Assembly: GCA_965221195.1 (NCBI GenBank)
Contig: OZ244864.1
Coordinates: 992,001 to 1,056,000 of the forward strand
DNA: 64,000 nt
Direction of reading: 5' to 3'
Source: Poriferisodalis sp965221195
Lineage (GTDB): Bacteria; Actinomycetota; Acidimicrobiia; Acidimicrobiales; Poriferisodalaceae
In this document: positions 48,973 to 58,744 of the stretch, piece by piece
Position numbering within the stretch: position 1 is the first letter of the stretch
How the letters are laid out: the number at the start of each line of letters is the position of its first letter
Program-made: the position numbers and the translations under genes
The notes under the pieces: generated by a model
Database searches by the model: none
Told to the model about the DNA's origin: nothing
What the model saw: the letters and a program-made list of their open reading frames with translations, nothing else

Positions 48973-51810
48973 TTAGGCGTGGGCACCCGAACCCAGATAG
49001 GCGTCTACCACTGCTTCGTTTGTTCGTATCTGCGTCGGCGTGCCTTCGGCGATGAGCTGTCCGAAGTTGAGTACGTAGACGTAATCGCAGATATCAAGCA
49101 CGAGATTCATGTCGTGGTCGATCAGCAGAATCGACACGCCCTCAGATGCCACATCCAGCAGCCGAACGCCCAAGGCGACGCTTTCGGCAGTTGACAGTCC
49201 CGCAGCCGGTTCATCTGCCAGCATCACGCGAGGTGCCGATGCCAGCGCCCGGGCCACGCCGACCAGCTTCTGACGGCCAAGGGGAAGGCTGGAAGGCCGT
49301 GCGTCGCTGTCATCGGCCACGCCGACAATTTCCATCGCAGAGTCAACTTGGGGCATGTCGGTCGGCCGTTCGGGCAGCACGAGATCTGTAAGCACCGACT
49401 TCACTGAAGGCCGCTCGGCGGCGACCTGCACGTTCTCGCGCACGGTCAGATCATCGAATAGCTCAAGCGACTGCCATGTGCGCGTCAGGCCACTCTGGGC
49501 ACGTACATGAGGGGATTCGCGGGAGAGCCGTTCCTCGCAGAACGTGACGCTGCCGCGCGACGGGACAAAACCGGTCAGCGCATCTATCAGCGTCGTTTTG
49601 CCAGCGCCGTTTGGTCCGATCAATCCCACTATCTCACCTTGGCGGACTCTCAGCGACACTTGATCTAGTGCTTTTAGGCCGCCGAAGCGCACCGTGAGAT
49701 CCTTCACTGAAAGCACGATCGGAGCGTCGCTGGTGATGCGTTGCCGTTGGCTGCGTCGGTACTCCGACCGGCGAACCGCCTCGACGGGTCCCTCGAAGTC
49801 CCCCTCGACGGGCGCCGGTGCTCGATCACTACGCCCGCGGGCCTCAGCACGAGCAAGCCTGCGTGAGCGGAATGCTCGCCAGCGCGCGAGGTTCTGCCGG
49901 TACGCGCCTGCGATGCCTTCTGGGAAGAAGATCGCTGTTGCGATCAATGCGACACCTGAGGCGAGTTGGTACCAGCGTCCTAAACCGGCGATCCGGTCGG
50001 CGGTGATGTACACGATGCCCAGTGGGGCGAACAGCCCGGCGATGATCGCGCCGGGCACGCTGGTGATGCCGGACAGGTAGGCCAACGCCAAAAAACTCAG
50101 GCCGATTAGTACGGCGAAACTCTCAGCGGAGAGCTGGCCTCGGCTGTAGCCAATAAACGCCCCGCCTAGCCCCGCGAGGAATGACGCGAACGCGAACGCA
50201 ATCATCTTGGTTGCTGCAACGTTGATGCCGGCTGATGCACCCGCCCGCTCATTGGACCGCACGGCTAAGAACCGCCGTCCTGTCGCGCTGCGCGCCAAGT
50301 TGCCAACTGCAACGGCGCACGCCGTTACCACGATGATCACCAAGATGCCGAACTCCATGCGGGCCAAGTTCCTGCCTTGGCGAATGCTTAAGTCCGCTCC
50401 GAGCAAAGACGGACCCGAAATGGGGTTGCCGTACAGGCCAGTGATGGCGGTATTGCGCAAGACGAACTCCTCCAGCGCAACTGCACCGGCCAACGTGACG
50501 ACTGCAAGCTGAGCGCCTCGGATGCGCAGCGCAGGTATGCCCACCAGCAGGCCAAATGCGGTAGCCATGAGAACAGCCAGCAGCAAAGAGATGGGGAACG
50601 GGATGCCGACCGTGTCGCCTAGTGTGCTGAGCGTGAAGCCCGCCGCTCCTGCGATAGCGGCTTGGGCCAGCGAGATCTGGCCGACGAGGCCGGTCAGCAC
50701 CACCAGCGACAGCATGACGATCGTCATGATCATGCTGGTGATGATCCCGATTCGGTAGCTGCCTTGCGTCACCGCCATCAGCAATCCGGCTACTGCTACA
50801 ACCGAAGCCACCACGCTTGTTCGCATTTTCACTGGGACGACCTCGGGCAGGGCACTGGATTCGGCAGCGCCGCGAGTAGGCAATGTGTGACCTAGGCCGA
50901 ACAGGGCGATCACGATGACTCCGAACGGAAGCGCGTCTGGGATGCCGGTGATCGCCCAGTCGGGCCACCACGGATTGGTGGTTTGGTACACGATGATCGA
51001 CTGGAAGATGCCGAGCCCTAACGCTGCGGTCACGCTGATGGCGATGGACAGCAGCCGGCCGATGACTGCGGCAGCGAGCGCCGGGACAATCAAGAGGTAG
51101 TTTGCTGGGCCGAGCGAGATGATCGGCGAGGCCATGATGAACAGGAAGCCGACGACGGTGCTTGACAGCACCCATGTCGAACCGGCCAGCGCCTGCGGCG
51201 AATAGCGGGCCAGGCTCACTCCCCGCTCGTTCTCAGTGGAGGCCCGCGTGGCAAGCCCTAGGCGTGTGAAACGGAACCAAGCCCAAGCAGCAGTGGCGGT
51301 AGCCAGCACAACAGCGGTGAGCCAGAGACGGTCGCGCGAGAAGCTGATGCCGGCGAAGCTCACTGGCTCATTGGGCAAGATCGGGGCGACGACGCGGGCA
51401 GAGCTTGTGAAGTTCATCACGATGAGGGCTTGGAGGACTAAAAGCGCTCCCACAGAGGCGACGACGCGTGCCAAGACCGGAGCTCGTCGAAGCGGCCGGA
51501 AGATCAAGAAATGCACCATCAGGCCGATGAGGACGCATGACAGCAAAGCGAGGATGAGGGCGACCGAGAACGGCACGCTGCCCGAACTGCCTCCGAGTCC
51601 GATGCGGCTACGAATGATCACCACTGGCAGCACGAGATCGCCGGTCTTGATGAGTTCGTCGTAGACATACGCTGCCCACAAAGCCATTGCGCCGGTAGCG
51701 AAATTGATGATGCCGGTGCCCCGATAGGTGATGACCAAGCCCAATGACAGCGCGGCGTAGAGGCAGCCCGATCCCAATCCGATGATCGCAAACAGCAGGT
51801 ATTGGTCCAC
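48973..51810 (-). CDS. HAAT ABC transporter, LivH-LivM-LivG triple fusion
   Basis: A 945-residue protein combining three subunits normally separate. Residues about 1-310 are a LivH permease (LGLVITYRGTGIINFATGAMA), about 325-650 a LivM permease (LTGLVGQISLAQAAIAGAAGF; RSNERAGASAGINV), and about 700-945 a LivG ATPase (VKDLTVRFGGLKALDQVSL; Walker A GPNGAGKTT; signature SSLPLGRQKLVGVARALA; Walker B RVMLADEPAAGL; GDHD-type His in LLIDHDMNLVLD). With the following substrate-binding protein and LivF on the same strand upstream, it forms a full importer for amino acids or a related organic substrate. Confidence 0.92.
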   Translation of the reverse strand: MDQYLLFAIIGLGSGCLYAALSLGLVITYRGTGIINFATGAMALWAAYVYDELIKTGDLVLPVVIIRSRIGLGGSSGSVPFSVALILALLSCVLIGLMVHFLIFRPLRRAPVLARVVASVGALLVLQALIVMNFTSSARVVAPILPNEPVSFAGISFSRDRLWLTAVVLATATAAWAWFRFTRLGLATRASTENERGVSLARYSPQALAGSTWVLSSTVVGFLFIMASPIISLGPANYLLIVPALAAAVIGRLLSIAISVTAALGLGIFQSIIVYQTTNPWWPDWAITGIPDALPFGVIVIALFGLGHTLPTRGAAESSALPEVVPVKMRTSVVASVVAVAGLLMAVTQGSYRIGIITSMIMTIVMLSLVVLTGLVGQISLAQAAIAGAAGFTLSTLGDTVGIPFPISLLLAVLMATAFGLLVGIPALRIRGAQLAVVTLAGAVALEEFVLRNTAITGLYGNPISGPSLLGADLSIRQGRNLARMEFGILVIIVVTACAVAVGNLARSATGRRFLAVRSNERAGASAGINVAATKMIAFAFASFLAGLGGAFIGYSRGQLSAESFAVLIGLSFLALAYLSGITSVPGAIIAGLFAPLGIVYITADRIAGLGRWYQLASGVALIATAIFFPEGIAGAYRQNLARWRAFRSRRLARAEARGRSDRAPAPVEGDFEGPVEAVRRSEYRRSQRQRITSDAPIVLSVKDLTVRFGGLKALDQVSLRVRQGEIVGLIGPNGAGKTTLIDALTGFVPSRGSVTFCEERLSRESPHVRAQSGLTRTWQSLELFDDLTVRENVQVAAERPSVKSVLTDLVLPERPTDMPQVDSAMEIVGVADDSDARPSSLPLGRQKLVGVARALASAPRVMLADEPAAGLSTAESVALGVRLLDVASEGVSILLIDHDMNLVLDICDYVYVLNFGQLIAEGTPTQIRTNEAVVDAYLGSGAHA

Positions 51811-51850
51811 TTTCGCCGACCTGCCTCAGCCTGCTTGATCGCTCATCTGA

Positions 51851-53203
51851 TCAGAGTTCGCCTAGACCGCTCAGTTCGTATGCGTCGAACGGACCATCGC
51901 CGACCACGACGCGGCGCAGCGACCCGTCTTCGTTCTCAACTACCTGAGTCACTATGAGCTGAGATGAGCAGTGCGAAGGCTCCGGTGGCCATGGCGCTAG
52001 GCCGCAGCGCAGGTTTGGACCGAACCAGCCGGGTGTCTCGTTAGGCGCAGCGAATGCCGCTGTGATCGACTCGGGGGTGATGGGACCTTCGATGGTCTCA
52101 AGCACGAACTCAATCTCACGCCACGCCGCATACGGAGCGGGAGCGAAGCTCTCAACGAGATTTTCGTGTCCGGCCGCTGTCATATCTTCGGCGTATTCGG
52201 CGAGGCGTTGCTGGATCTCGGGTGGCGCAAAATCGGCAATCCACGGCACCCAAAATGGGGCCTGCGTGTACGTGCCGACCGAGGCAGCCCCCAGCACGTT
52301 GATGTACAGATTGCACTGACCGGCGAAGATTGGCTTGTCGAATCCGCTTGCGGCGGCCGAGCCGACCATGCCGATGCAACCGAACTCGGTGATCCAACCC
52401 ATAAGTCCGTCGACGCCTGCGGCCTGCGCGGCTGCAATGGCTGCGGTCCAGTCAGGTGCTGCGACATCAACCACGATGCGTTCCGTTTCGATGTTGTAAT
52501 ACTCAAAGACTGGAGTGATGACGCTGCCCAAGAACTCCAAGGCAGTTGAGGTGTTCTCTACGATCACGGCAATGTGGTCGATGCCGAGTTCGCTGAAAGT
52601 CTTTGCCGGGCCCACTGCGAATGCTCCGTTGGCGGTATGGAGGATGAACGCGCCTGGGCTGCTTCTTTCGGCGGGACCGTACGAGTTAGCCGAGACGTAG
52701 GGAATGCCGGCATCAAGCCACACGTCAAGTGCCGCTTCGGAACCCAACTCGAGGCCCGCATATGCCATAACTACGTCTTCTTCGACCAGCTTGAGCGCGC
52801 AGTTGATGGCACCTTCGGGCGTGCCGTCAGATATGCACACAACCGGCTCGATGATGGCGCCGTGGATTCCGCCTGCGTCGTTGATGGCCCCGATGGCCAC
52901 TTCGCCGCCGATTCGTAACTCTGGCAGCGAGACCGTACCGGCTTCGTTGTTGACGTAGCCCACCTTGATGACTTCGCCGGAGCGGTCGATGGGTTCGTTG
53001 CTGCTTGGCGGTGTCTCGTCGGGTTCGGCATCGGGTTCGGGGCGATCCTCTGGCGCGGTTTCCGTCTCGCTGCCCAGCGTTGCTGCTGCGGTGGTTTGTG
53101 CGGGCTGGGTGCTTTGGCTGTCGCTGTCGGAGCTTCCACAAGCGACGGCTACAAGACCGAAAGCGAGCGCAAGAGCGAGGAATCGCAGTAAGGGTGAGCG
53201 CAT
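51851..53203 (-). CDS. HAAT ABC transporter substrate-binding lipoprotein
   Basis: A 450-residue Peripla_BP_6-type receptor. Signal peptide FLALALAFGLVAVACGS has its lipobox Cys about residue 22, and a Thr/Glu/Pro spacer follows. The fold begins VIKVGYVNNEAGTVSLPELRIGGEVA; DDAGGIHGAIIEPVVC marks the hinge and DWTAAIAAAQAAGVDGLM the second lobe. Ligand cannot be named. It lies 40 bases upstream of the fused permease/ATPase and 68 after LivF, so the three are one operon. Confidence 0.88.
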   Translation of the reverse strand: MRSPLLRFLALALAFGLVAVACGSSDSDSQSTQPAQTTAAATLGSETETAPEDRPEPDAEPDETPPSSNEPIDRSGEVIKVGYVNNEAGTVSLPELRIGGEVAIGAINDAGGIHGAIIEPVVCISDGTPEGAINCALKLVEEDVVMAYAGLELGSEAALDVWLDAGIPYVSANSYGPAERSSPGAFILHTANGAFAVGPAKTFSELGIDHIAVIVENTSTALEFLGSVITPVFEYYNIETERIVVDVAAPDWTAAIAAAQAAGVDGLMGWITEFGCIGMVGSAAASGFDKPIFAGQCNLYINVLGAASVGTYTQAPFWVPWIADFAPPEIQQRLAEYAEDMTAAGHENLVESFAPAPYAAWREIEFVLETIEGPITPESITAAFAAPNETPGWFGPNLRCGLAPWPPEPSHCSSQLIVTQVVENEDGSLRRVVVGDGPFDAYELSGLGEL

Positions 53204-53271
53204 AGAACCCCCGACAGTACTACTGCCCGACTACTGCCCGGCTGACTAGTGCCCGACTAACTGTTGCCCGA

Positions 53272-54057
53272 TTACTGCCCGAGAGTGCTCGTCCCTAAGT
53301 AGCTGGATTCGAGCAGTTCGGGTTGTTGTGCCAATTCCTCGGCGGTGCCTTCTAACGCCAGTTCTCCGTGGTTCAGCACGCATGCCCGGTCGGCGATGGC
53401 TAGCGCGGCGTGAACGTGTTGTTCCACTAGCAGCACTGCGGTGCCTGTTCCGTCGGCTATCTGCCGCACCACCGGCAGCAGACGCTCCACGATGATCGGT
53501 GCGAGGCCAAGGCTCATCTCGTCCACCATGAGCAGTTTGGGGTCGGCGATGAGTTTGCAACCCAAGGCCAGCATCTGTTGCTCGCCGCCCGAGAGCAGTC
53601 CGGCGCGGCGATCAAGCAAGCCGGAGAGGACCGGGAACCATCCGATCACGTCAGCTTGGGTGACGTTGCTGCGCCGATGGCGATGCAGGCGCAGGTTCTC
53701 CTCCACCGAGAGCTGGAAGAAGATGCCACGATCTTCGGGCAGCAGCGCAACGCCACGGCGGGCTATCTGGTGCGCACTGGCATATCCGAGAGGTGTGCCG
53801 AGCACGTTGATTTCACCGTCGATGGGTTTGAGCAACCCGGCGATGGTGAGCAACGTCGTGGTTTTGCCAGCGCCGTTGGGTCCTAACAGTGCCACAACCT
53901 CGCCGGGATGCACATGCAGCGACAGCCCGCGCACTGCGGGCACACCGCCCCAGCCGGCCACCAAGTTGCGAACCTCTAGAGCGGGCGCAGACACAGTGGA
54001 CGCAGCAGACACAGTGGCGCTGTTTCCAACGTCGGATGCTGGCTCAGTAATGCCCAT
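53272..54057 (-). CDS. livF: LivF-type ABC transporter ATPase
   Basis: A 261-residue nucleotide-binding subunit. LEVRNLVAGWGGVPAVRGLSL, Walker A GPNGAGKTTTLL, signature GLLSGGEQQMLALGCKLI, Walker B LLMVDEMSLGL (Glu as the catalytic base is placed normally), and VLLVEQHVHAALAIADRACVL. A 20-residue Ala/Ser/Val-rich N-terminal lead (ATVSAASTVSAPAL) contains a small repeat. First gene of the three-gene transporter operon, with the permease/LivG fusion last. Confidence 0.9.
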   Translation of the reverse strand: MGITEPASDVGNSATVSAASTVSAPALEVRNLVAGWGGVPAVRGLSLHVHPGEVVALLGPNGAGKTTTLLTIAGLLKPIDGEINVLGTPLGYASAHQIARRGVALLPEDRGIFFQLSVEENLRLHRHRRSNVTQADVIGWFPVLSGLLDRRAGLLSGGEQQMLALGCKLIADPKLLMVDEMSLGLAPIIVERLLPVVRQIADGTGTAVLLVEQHVHAALAIADRACVLNHGELALEGTAEELAQQPELLESSYLGTSTLGQ

Positions 54058-54495
54058 GTGCGGAAACTCCTCCCCTCCCCTCCAAGGTAGACCCCTCCCT
54101 CAGCACGCTACGCGTCGGTTGTTAATCGCTGTGAACTCAAGGTGTATCCCCGAGATGTATCCCCGAGATGTATCAAGGCCCGAGTGCGGTGATGGGGACA
54201 ATGGGCAAGACTTCGAGAGCAGCAGCGACGGCGCTGTCAGTGACGCGGGCTACGTAACTGTGGGTTCAATGGTGTCTGCCATGATGTGCCATTTTGCTTC
54301 TGGTTAGCTTCTGGCCATTGCTTTGCGATCAGGTGCTGCGATCGGGTGCGCTGCGGTTAGGACAGCCTCTAGTAGTACAACCTACAGTTTGTGGAATCGT
54401 CAGCCTACAGTTTATGGGTCGTTTGGCCCGCAATTTGTGGAAATATGCACATCTGGCCGGGTATCACCAAGGCTCCTCGGCTTTAGGTGCCGTTG
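54058..54495. other. Gene-free 438-bp stretch between transporter and CoxL-like operons
   Basis: No gene is supported; a plus-strand open frame (54294-54731) runs into the CoxL-like gene and has no homology. The stretch contains three direct repeats GTATCCCCGAGAT (54143-54175), a cluster of CCTACAGTTTGTGG-like units (54379-54440), and the promoter of the LivF operon near its left end. It is more AT-rich than its flanks. Confidence 0.5.
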
Positions 54496-56760
54496 TTAGG
54501 TGTCTTGGAGGTGTCGCCAGACTCGTTCGGCGGTGCAGGGAAGCTCAATATGGCGCACACCTAGGTGCGACAGTGCATCAACTACTGCGTTCTGAACGGC
54601 TGGGGTGGCACCGATGGTTCCAGACTCGCCGATGCCTTTCACGCCGAGAGGGTTGCGGTCGGTCGGGGTTTCCATGGGAATCCGTTCGAAGCTTGGCAAC
54701 TCTGCGGCTGACGCGATGGCGTAGTCCATGAAGTTGCCGGTCAGCGGGTTGCCTTCGTCGTCGTAGACGAAAACTTCGCCGAGCGCGTGCGCGATGCCTG
54801 AGGCCACGCCACCGTGTACTTGGCCTTCAACGATCATCGGGTTCACGATGACCCCCGCGTCGTCGCACGACACATGCCGCAGCGGGGTGACCTCGCCGGT
54901 GTCGCGGTCCACCTCCACAACCGACAGATGCACACCGAAGGGGAATGTGGCACTCGGCGGCTGGAAATCGCTCTCGGCTGCTAACTCTTGGCCGCTGGAC
55001 TCGCTGACGTACGCCGCAATCTGTGCCCAGTTGAGCGACCGGGCAGGTGTGCCGACCACGGCGAACGTACCCGCGTCGGCATCAAGCACGATGTCGGCAG
55101 GGTCGGCCTCAAGCATCGCCGCCGCCGCTTGCTTGGCCGCGCACACAACTGCCTCCGCAGCTTCAAAGACTGCGACCCCGCCCGATTGCAGCGAACGAGA
55201 GCCACCTGTTCCGCCGCCGCGCTTCACTTCGTCGGTGTTGCCGTGACGCACTTCGATCCGCTCAAACTTTATGCCGGTGGCATCGGCGGCAATCTGGGCG
55301 TACGCCGTGTGATGTCCTTGGCCGTGGCTCGACGACCCGGTCAGTACCAGTGCTGACCCATCGGGCCTGACTTCCATGCTGCCGAACTCCGAACCCACAA
55401 TGGGATTGGAGACCTCCACATAGGCGCACCAGCCGATACCCAGCAGCTTCGGGTCGTCTTCTGCTAGTCGCCGCTGCTGCTCGGCGCGCAGCGCTGGGTA
55501 GTCAGCCGCTTCGATCACTGCGTCGAGGGCTTTTGCGTACTCGCCGGAGTCCATCTCGCTGCCGGTGGCAGTCGTGAACGGAAACGACTCTGGTGGAATG
55601 AAGTTGCGCCGACGCAGTTCGCTGGGATCCATTCCGATCTCAGCCGCGAACACATCCATCATCCGTTCGATTGCCAACGTCGCTTCGGGGCGGCCAGCGC
55701 CTCGGTACGCACCGACGGGCGCTGTGTTGGTTGTGACGGAGTTGGTGTTGATCGACAAGTTGGGAATGTCGTAAACGCCGCTGGCGACCATTCTCACGAA
55801 CATCGGCAGTAGCGCGCCGATCATCGGGTAGGCACCGGAGTCCTGCACGGCATCCACCGAGTACGACGTGATGTTGCCGTCGCGGCTGCCACCTAGCCGC
55901 GCCTTGTAGGAAATAGCCCGGCCGTGGCTGAGACCGAGCATGCTCTCCGAACGCGTCTCGGTCCAGCGAATCGGCCGCTCAAGACGGCACGCCAACCGAG
56001 CCACTACAAAGTCCTCGACGTAGTTGGCGTTCTTGGCGCCGAAGCCGCCGCCAACATCGGGTGTAATCACATGCACTTGGCTCGCTTCGAGGCCGCAGAA
56101 TTTGGCGAGGCCGTCTCGTGAGCGATGCGGGAACTGGGTGCATGCCCAGTAGGTGAGGCGTTGGCTCACGGGATCCCACGAGGCCACAGCGGCGCGCGGT
56201 TCGATCGGGGCACCGCTCAAGCGGGGATTGGCGAACGCCAGCTCTACCACCACCTCGCAGTCATCAAACAGCGCATCCGCGTCGCCGCCGGGTATCGCGA
56301 AGACCGTGTTGGTGCCCGCTTCGGGGAACAGCAGCTGTTCGTTGCCCAAAGCTGCGGCGGTGTCGGTGACCACATTGAGCGGTTCGTAATCGGCGTAGAC
56401 CAGTTCTGCTGCGTCTACGGCTGCATGACGAGATGCTGCGACCACTACGACATACGGATCGCCCACGTATCGCACCCGCCCCGTTGCCAACGGCGAGCGG
56501 AGCATCTGCTGGTTCAGCGGCGGCACCGAAGGCGGATCTGCGGTGAGTTCCAGATCGGCTGCGGTGTAAACACCTACCACGCCCGGCATCACAGCGGCAT
56601 CTGCGGTGTGGACGGCAGTGATGTCTGCGTGCGCCATCACCGAGCGCACGAACACTGCGTGCAGCGCATCTGGGCATTCCACATCTTCGACGTAGGTGCC
56701 GCCCACGGTCAGGTAAGCGGGGTCTTCTTTGCGCACGACGCGCGTGCCGATCATGCTCAT
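54496..56760 (-). CDS. Form II CoxL-like molybdopterin-binding subunit
   Basis: A 754-residue molybdenum-hydroxylase large subunit. GTRVVRKEDPAYLTVGGTYVEDV starts the aldehyde oxidase/xanthine dehydrogenase a/b-hammerhead; PDVGGGFGAKNANYVEDFVV and the loop VGAYRGAGRPEATLAIERMMD carry the exact AYRGAGR motif of form II CoxL-like proteins. SSSHGQGHHTAYAQIAADATG and GIGESGTIGATPAVQNAVVDAL (the catalytic Glu is in the GESG motif) complete it. No medium or small subunit is nearby. It is the last gene of the LivJ-H-MG-F-BVMO series. Confidence 0.87.
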   Translation of the reverse strand: MSMIGTRVVRKEDPAYLTVGGTYVEDVECPDALHAVFVRSVMAHADITAVHTADAAVMPGVVGVYTAADLELTADPPSVPPLNQQMLRSPLATGRVRYVGDPYVVVVAASRHAAVDAAELVYADYEPLNVVTDTAAALGNEQLLFPEAGTNTVFAIPGGDADALFDDCEVVVELAFANPRLSGAPIEPRAAVASWDPVSQRLTYWACTQFPHRSRDGLAKFCGLEASQVHVITPDVGGGFGAKNANYVEDFVVARLACRLERPIRWTETRSESMLGLSHGRAISYKARLGGSRDGNITSYSVDAVQDSGAYPMIGALLPMFVRMVASGVYDIPNLSINTNSVTTNTAPVGAYRGAGRPEATLAIERMMDVFAAEIGMDPSELRRRNFIPPESFPFTTATGSEMDSGEYAKALDAVIEAADYPALRAEQQRRLAEDDPKLLGIGWCAYVEVSNPIVGSEFGSMEVRPDGSALVLTGSSSHGQGHHTAYAQIAADATGIKFERIEVRHGNTDEVKRGGGTGGSRSLQSGGVAVFEAAEAVVCAAKQAAAAMLEADPADIVLDADAGTFAVVGTPARSLNWAQIAAYVSESSGQELAAESDFQPPSATFPFGVHLSVVEVDRDTGEVTPLRHVSCDDAGVIVNPMIVEGQVHGGVASGIAHALGEVFVYDDEGNPLTGNFMDYAIASAAELPSFERIPMETPTDRNPLGVKGIGESGTIGATPAVQNAVVDALSHLGVRHIELPCTAERVWRHLQDT

Positions 56761-56832
56761 GGCACAGACAATCCTTCGGTAGTTGACTTAGCTGGCGCGC
56801 ACAGCGGCACGCTGCGAGTTAACAGCCGGAGG

Positions 56833-58578
56833 CTACGAACTAGCAGCCACAGGCTCCGAACCAAAGGTGAGTTCCCGATAGCCGCCGTCTGCGATCTCGT
56901 CAATGTGGCGCTTGTACTTAGGCGCACCGCCGTTGTACACGAGGTAGCGGATATTTCCCGCTTCATGGCCGTCGATGTTGGAGTTGTAGCCGGTGAACCA
57001 GCCCTGCGCTTTACGCATCAGCATCATGGAGTACATATCGATGACTTCGTTGGTCCATTCCCGCTCGGCGTCGGCGTTGGCTTCGAAGCGGGTGTAGTCG
57101 TTCTCCCAGACGAAGTCCAGCAGAGCAGTTACCCAGTCAACACCGATCTCGATGCCTCGCGGGTAGTTGGTGGATGCTGAACCACTCTGGGGACCGGCGA
57201 TCGTCAGCAGGTTAGGAAAGCCGTGGATCATCATGCCCAAGAACGTGACCGGGCCGTCCTGCCACTTGTCGGCTAGCCGTTGACCGTTGGTTCCTTGAAA
57301 GTCGATGCGGTCGAATGAGCCGGTCATGGCATCGAAACCGGTCGCGTACACGATCAGATCGAATTCGTAGTGCTGGTCGGATGTCTCGATGCCGGTGGGG
57401 GTGATCCGCTGGAGAGGTGTCTCCCCCAAATCGACCAGACGGACATTGGGCCGGTTGTACGTCTCGTAGTAGCCCGTCTCAAGCGGGACTCGCTGCACAC
57501 CGAAACCGTGGTCGGTGGGGATGAGTTTTTCAGCGATGACCGGGTCGTCAACGCGCTCCCGGATCTTGTCGGCGATGAACGCCGACAGTTCGGCGTTGGC
57601 CTCTTCGTCGAAAAAGATCTCGCGGTAGTTGGCCATCCAGATACCGAAACCGGGTTCGTTGTACAGCTTCTCCCACTGTGCCCGACGCTCCTCGGCAGAG
57701 ACGTTGTGGAATCCGCTGCGGATCGGTTCATGCACGAAGCCGCCCGGGGTGCGGGCGCATTGGGCGAAGATTTCGTCGTAGCGGGCACGGATGTCGGCCA
57801 TCTCTTCGGGAGAGATCTCGCTGTTGTGCAGCGGGGCGCACCAGTTTGGTCGTCGCTGAAAGACGGTGAGATGGGCGGCCTGCTGAGCGATGGCAGCGAT
57901 GGCTTGCACACCGGTGGCACCGGTGCCGATGACGGCCACCCGCTTGCCGGCAATCTCAACAGGTTCGGCGGGCCAGTGGTACGTGTGAAACGACGGACCC
58001 TCAAACACGTCGTTACCGTCTGCGTTGACGCCTTCGATTCGGGGGTAGGTCGGGGCCGACAGCAAGCCCAGAGCGGTGAGCAGGAAGCGGCAACTCAGGT
58101 CACGGCCGTCCTCAAGACGGAGCCGCCAGATGCCGGCTTCGTCGTCGAAGCGGGCTTGGGAGACAGTGCAGTTGAACTGCATGTATTTGCGGAGGTCGAA
58201 CTTGTCGGCCACATAGTTGAGGTAGCGCAGGTTCTCGGGCTGGCCCGAGAACCGCTCCTTCCAATGCCATTCGTCAAGCAGTTCTTGGGAGAATGAATAG
58301 CCGTAGCTGTAGCTCTCTGAGTCGAAACGGCAGCCGGGGTAGCGGTTCCAGAACCAAGTGCCGCCGAGGTCGCTACCCATCTCCAGCACGGTCGCATGCA
58401 CTCCGCGTTCGGCCAGTCGGTACATCTGGTAGATGCCGCCCACGCCAGCGCCGATGATGATGACCTCGTAATCGGGCGCACCAGCGCTGTAGTCGGTCGC
58501 ACCTGCGCTGTAGTCGGTCGCACCAGCGGTCGAATCGGGCGATCGGTGTGCGATTGCATCGGTCGCTGTGGTCCCCAT
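56833..58578 (-). CDS. Baeyer-Villiger-type flavin monooxygenase
   Basis: A 581-residue FAD/NADPH monooxygenase from ATG 58578. An N-terminal repeat (GATDYSAGATDYSAGAPDY) precedes EVIIIGAGVGGIYQMYRLAE; GGTWFWNRYPGCRFDSESYSYGYSF, the BVMO fingerprint in FEGPSFHTYHWP (F-x-G-x3-H-x3-W), NADPH fold AVIGTGATGVQAIAAIA, and IVYATGFDAMTG. All core motifs are intact. It lies between LivF and the form II CoxL-like gene on the same strand, so its substrate may be a ketone made from the imported compound. Confidence 0.88.
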   Translation of the reverse strand: MGTTATDAIAHRSPDSTAGATDYSAGATDYSAGAPDYEVIIIGAGVGGIYQMYRLAERGVHATVLEMGSDLGGTWFWNRYPGCRFDSESYSYGYSFSQELLDEWHWKERFSGQPENLRYLNYVADKFDLRKYMQFNCTVSQARFDDEAGIWRLRLEDGRDLSCRFLLTALGLLSAPTYPRIEGVNADGNDVFEGPSFHTYHWPAEPVEIAGKRVAVIGTGATGVQAIAAIAQQAAHLTVFQRRPNWCAPLHNSEISPEEMADIRARYDEIFAQCARTPGGFVHEPIRSGFHNVSAEERRAQWEKLYNEPGFGIWMANYREIFFDEEANAELSAFIADKIRERVDDPVIAEKLIPTDHGFGVQRVPLETGYYETYNRPNVRLVDLGETPLQRITPTGIETSDQHYEFDLIVYATGFDAMTGSFDRIDFQGTNGQRLADKWQDGPVTFLGMMIHGFPNLLTIAGPQSGSASTNYPRGIEIGVDWVTALLDFVWENDYTRFEANADAEREWTNEVIDMYSMMLMRKAQGWFTGYNSNIDGHEAGNIRYLVYNGGAPKYKRHIDEIADGGYRELTFGSEPVAASS

Positions 58579-58744
58579 CTCAGGCCTCCCCGTTTCGTTC
58601 GTCGCTGCGGATGGTTGTTGCTGCGCCTCTCCATGAGCCGTCGCGCGCTGAGCGCGAGCTGCTACAGACCGCACCGAGACTTCAATTGACGGTAGCCGAA
58701 TCGCCCAGGCCGGTGCAGTGTCGCGCCACGGTTGCTGCTGCGGC

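Noticed and set aside
46562..56760. True aerobic CO dehydrogenase
   Set aside because: The active-site loops are PYRGVAR and AYRGAGR, not AYRCSFR, and coxM/coxS are missing.
56125..57180. 351-residue plus-strand open frame
   Set aside because: It lies opposite the form II CoxL-like and BVMO genes and has no family features; its His/Arg/Gly-rich content is typical of antisense frames.
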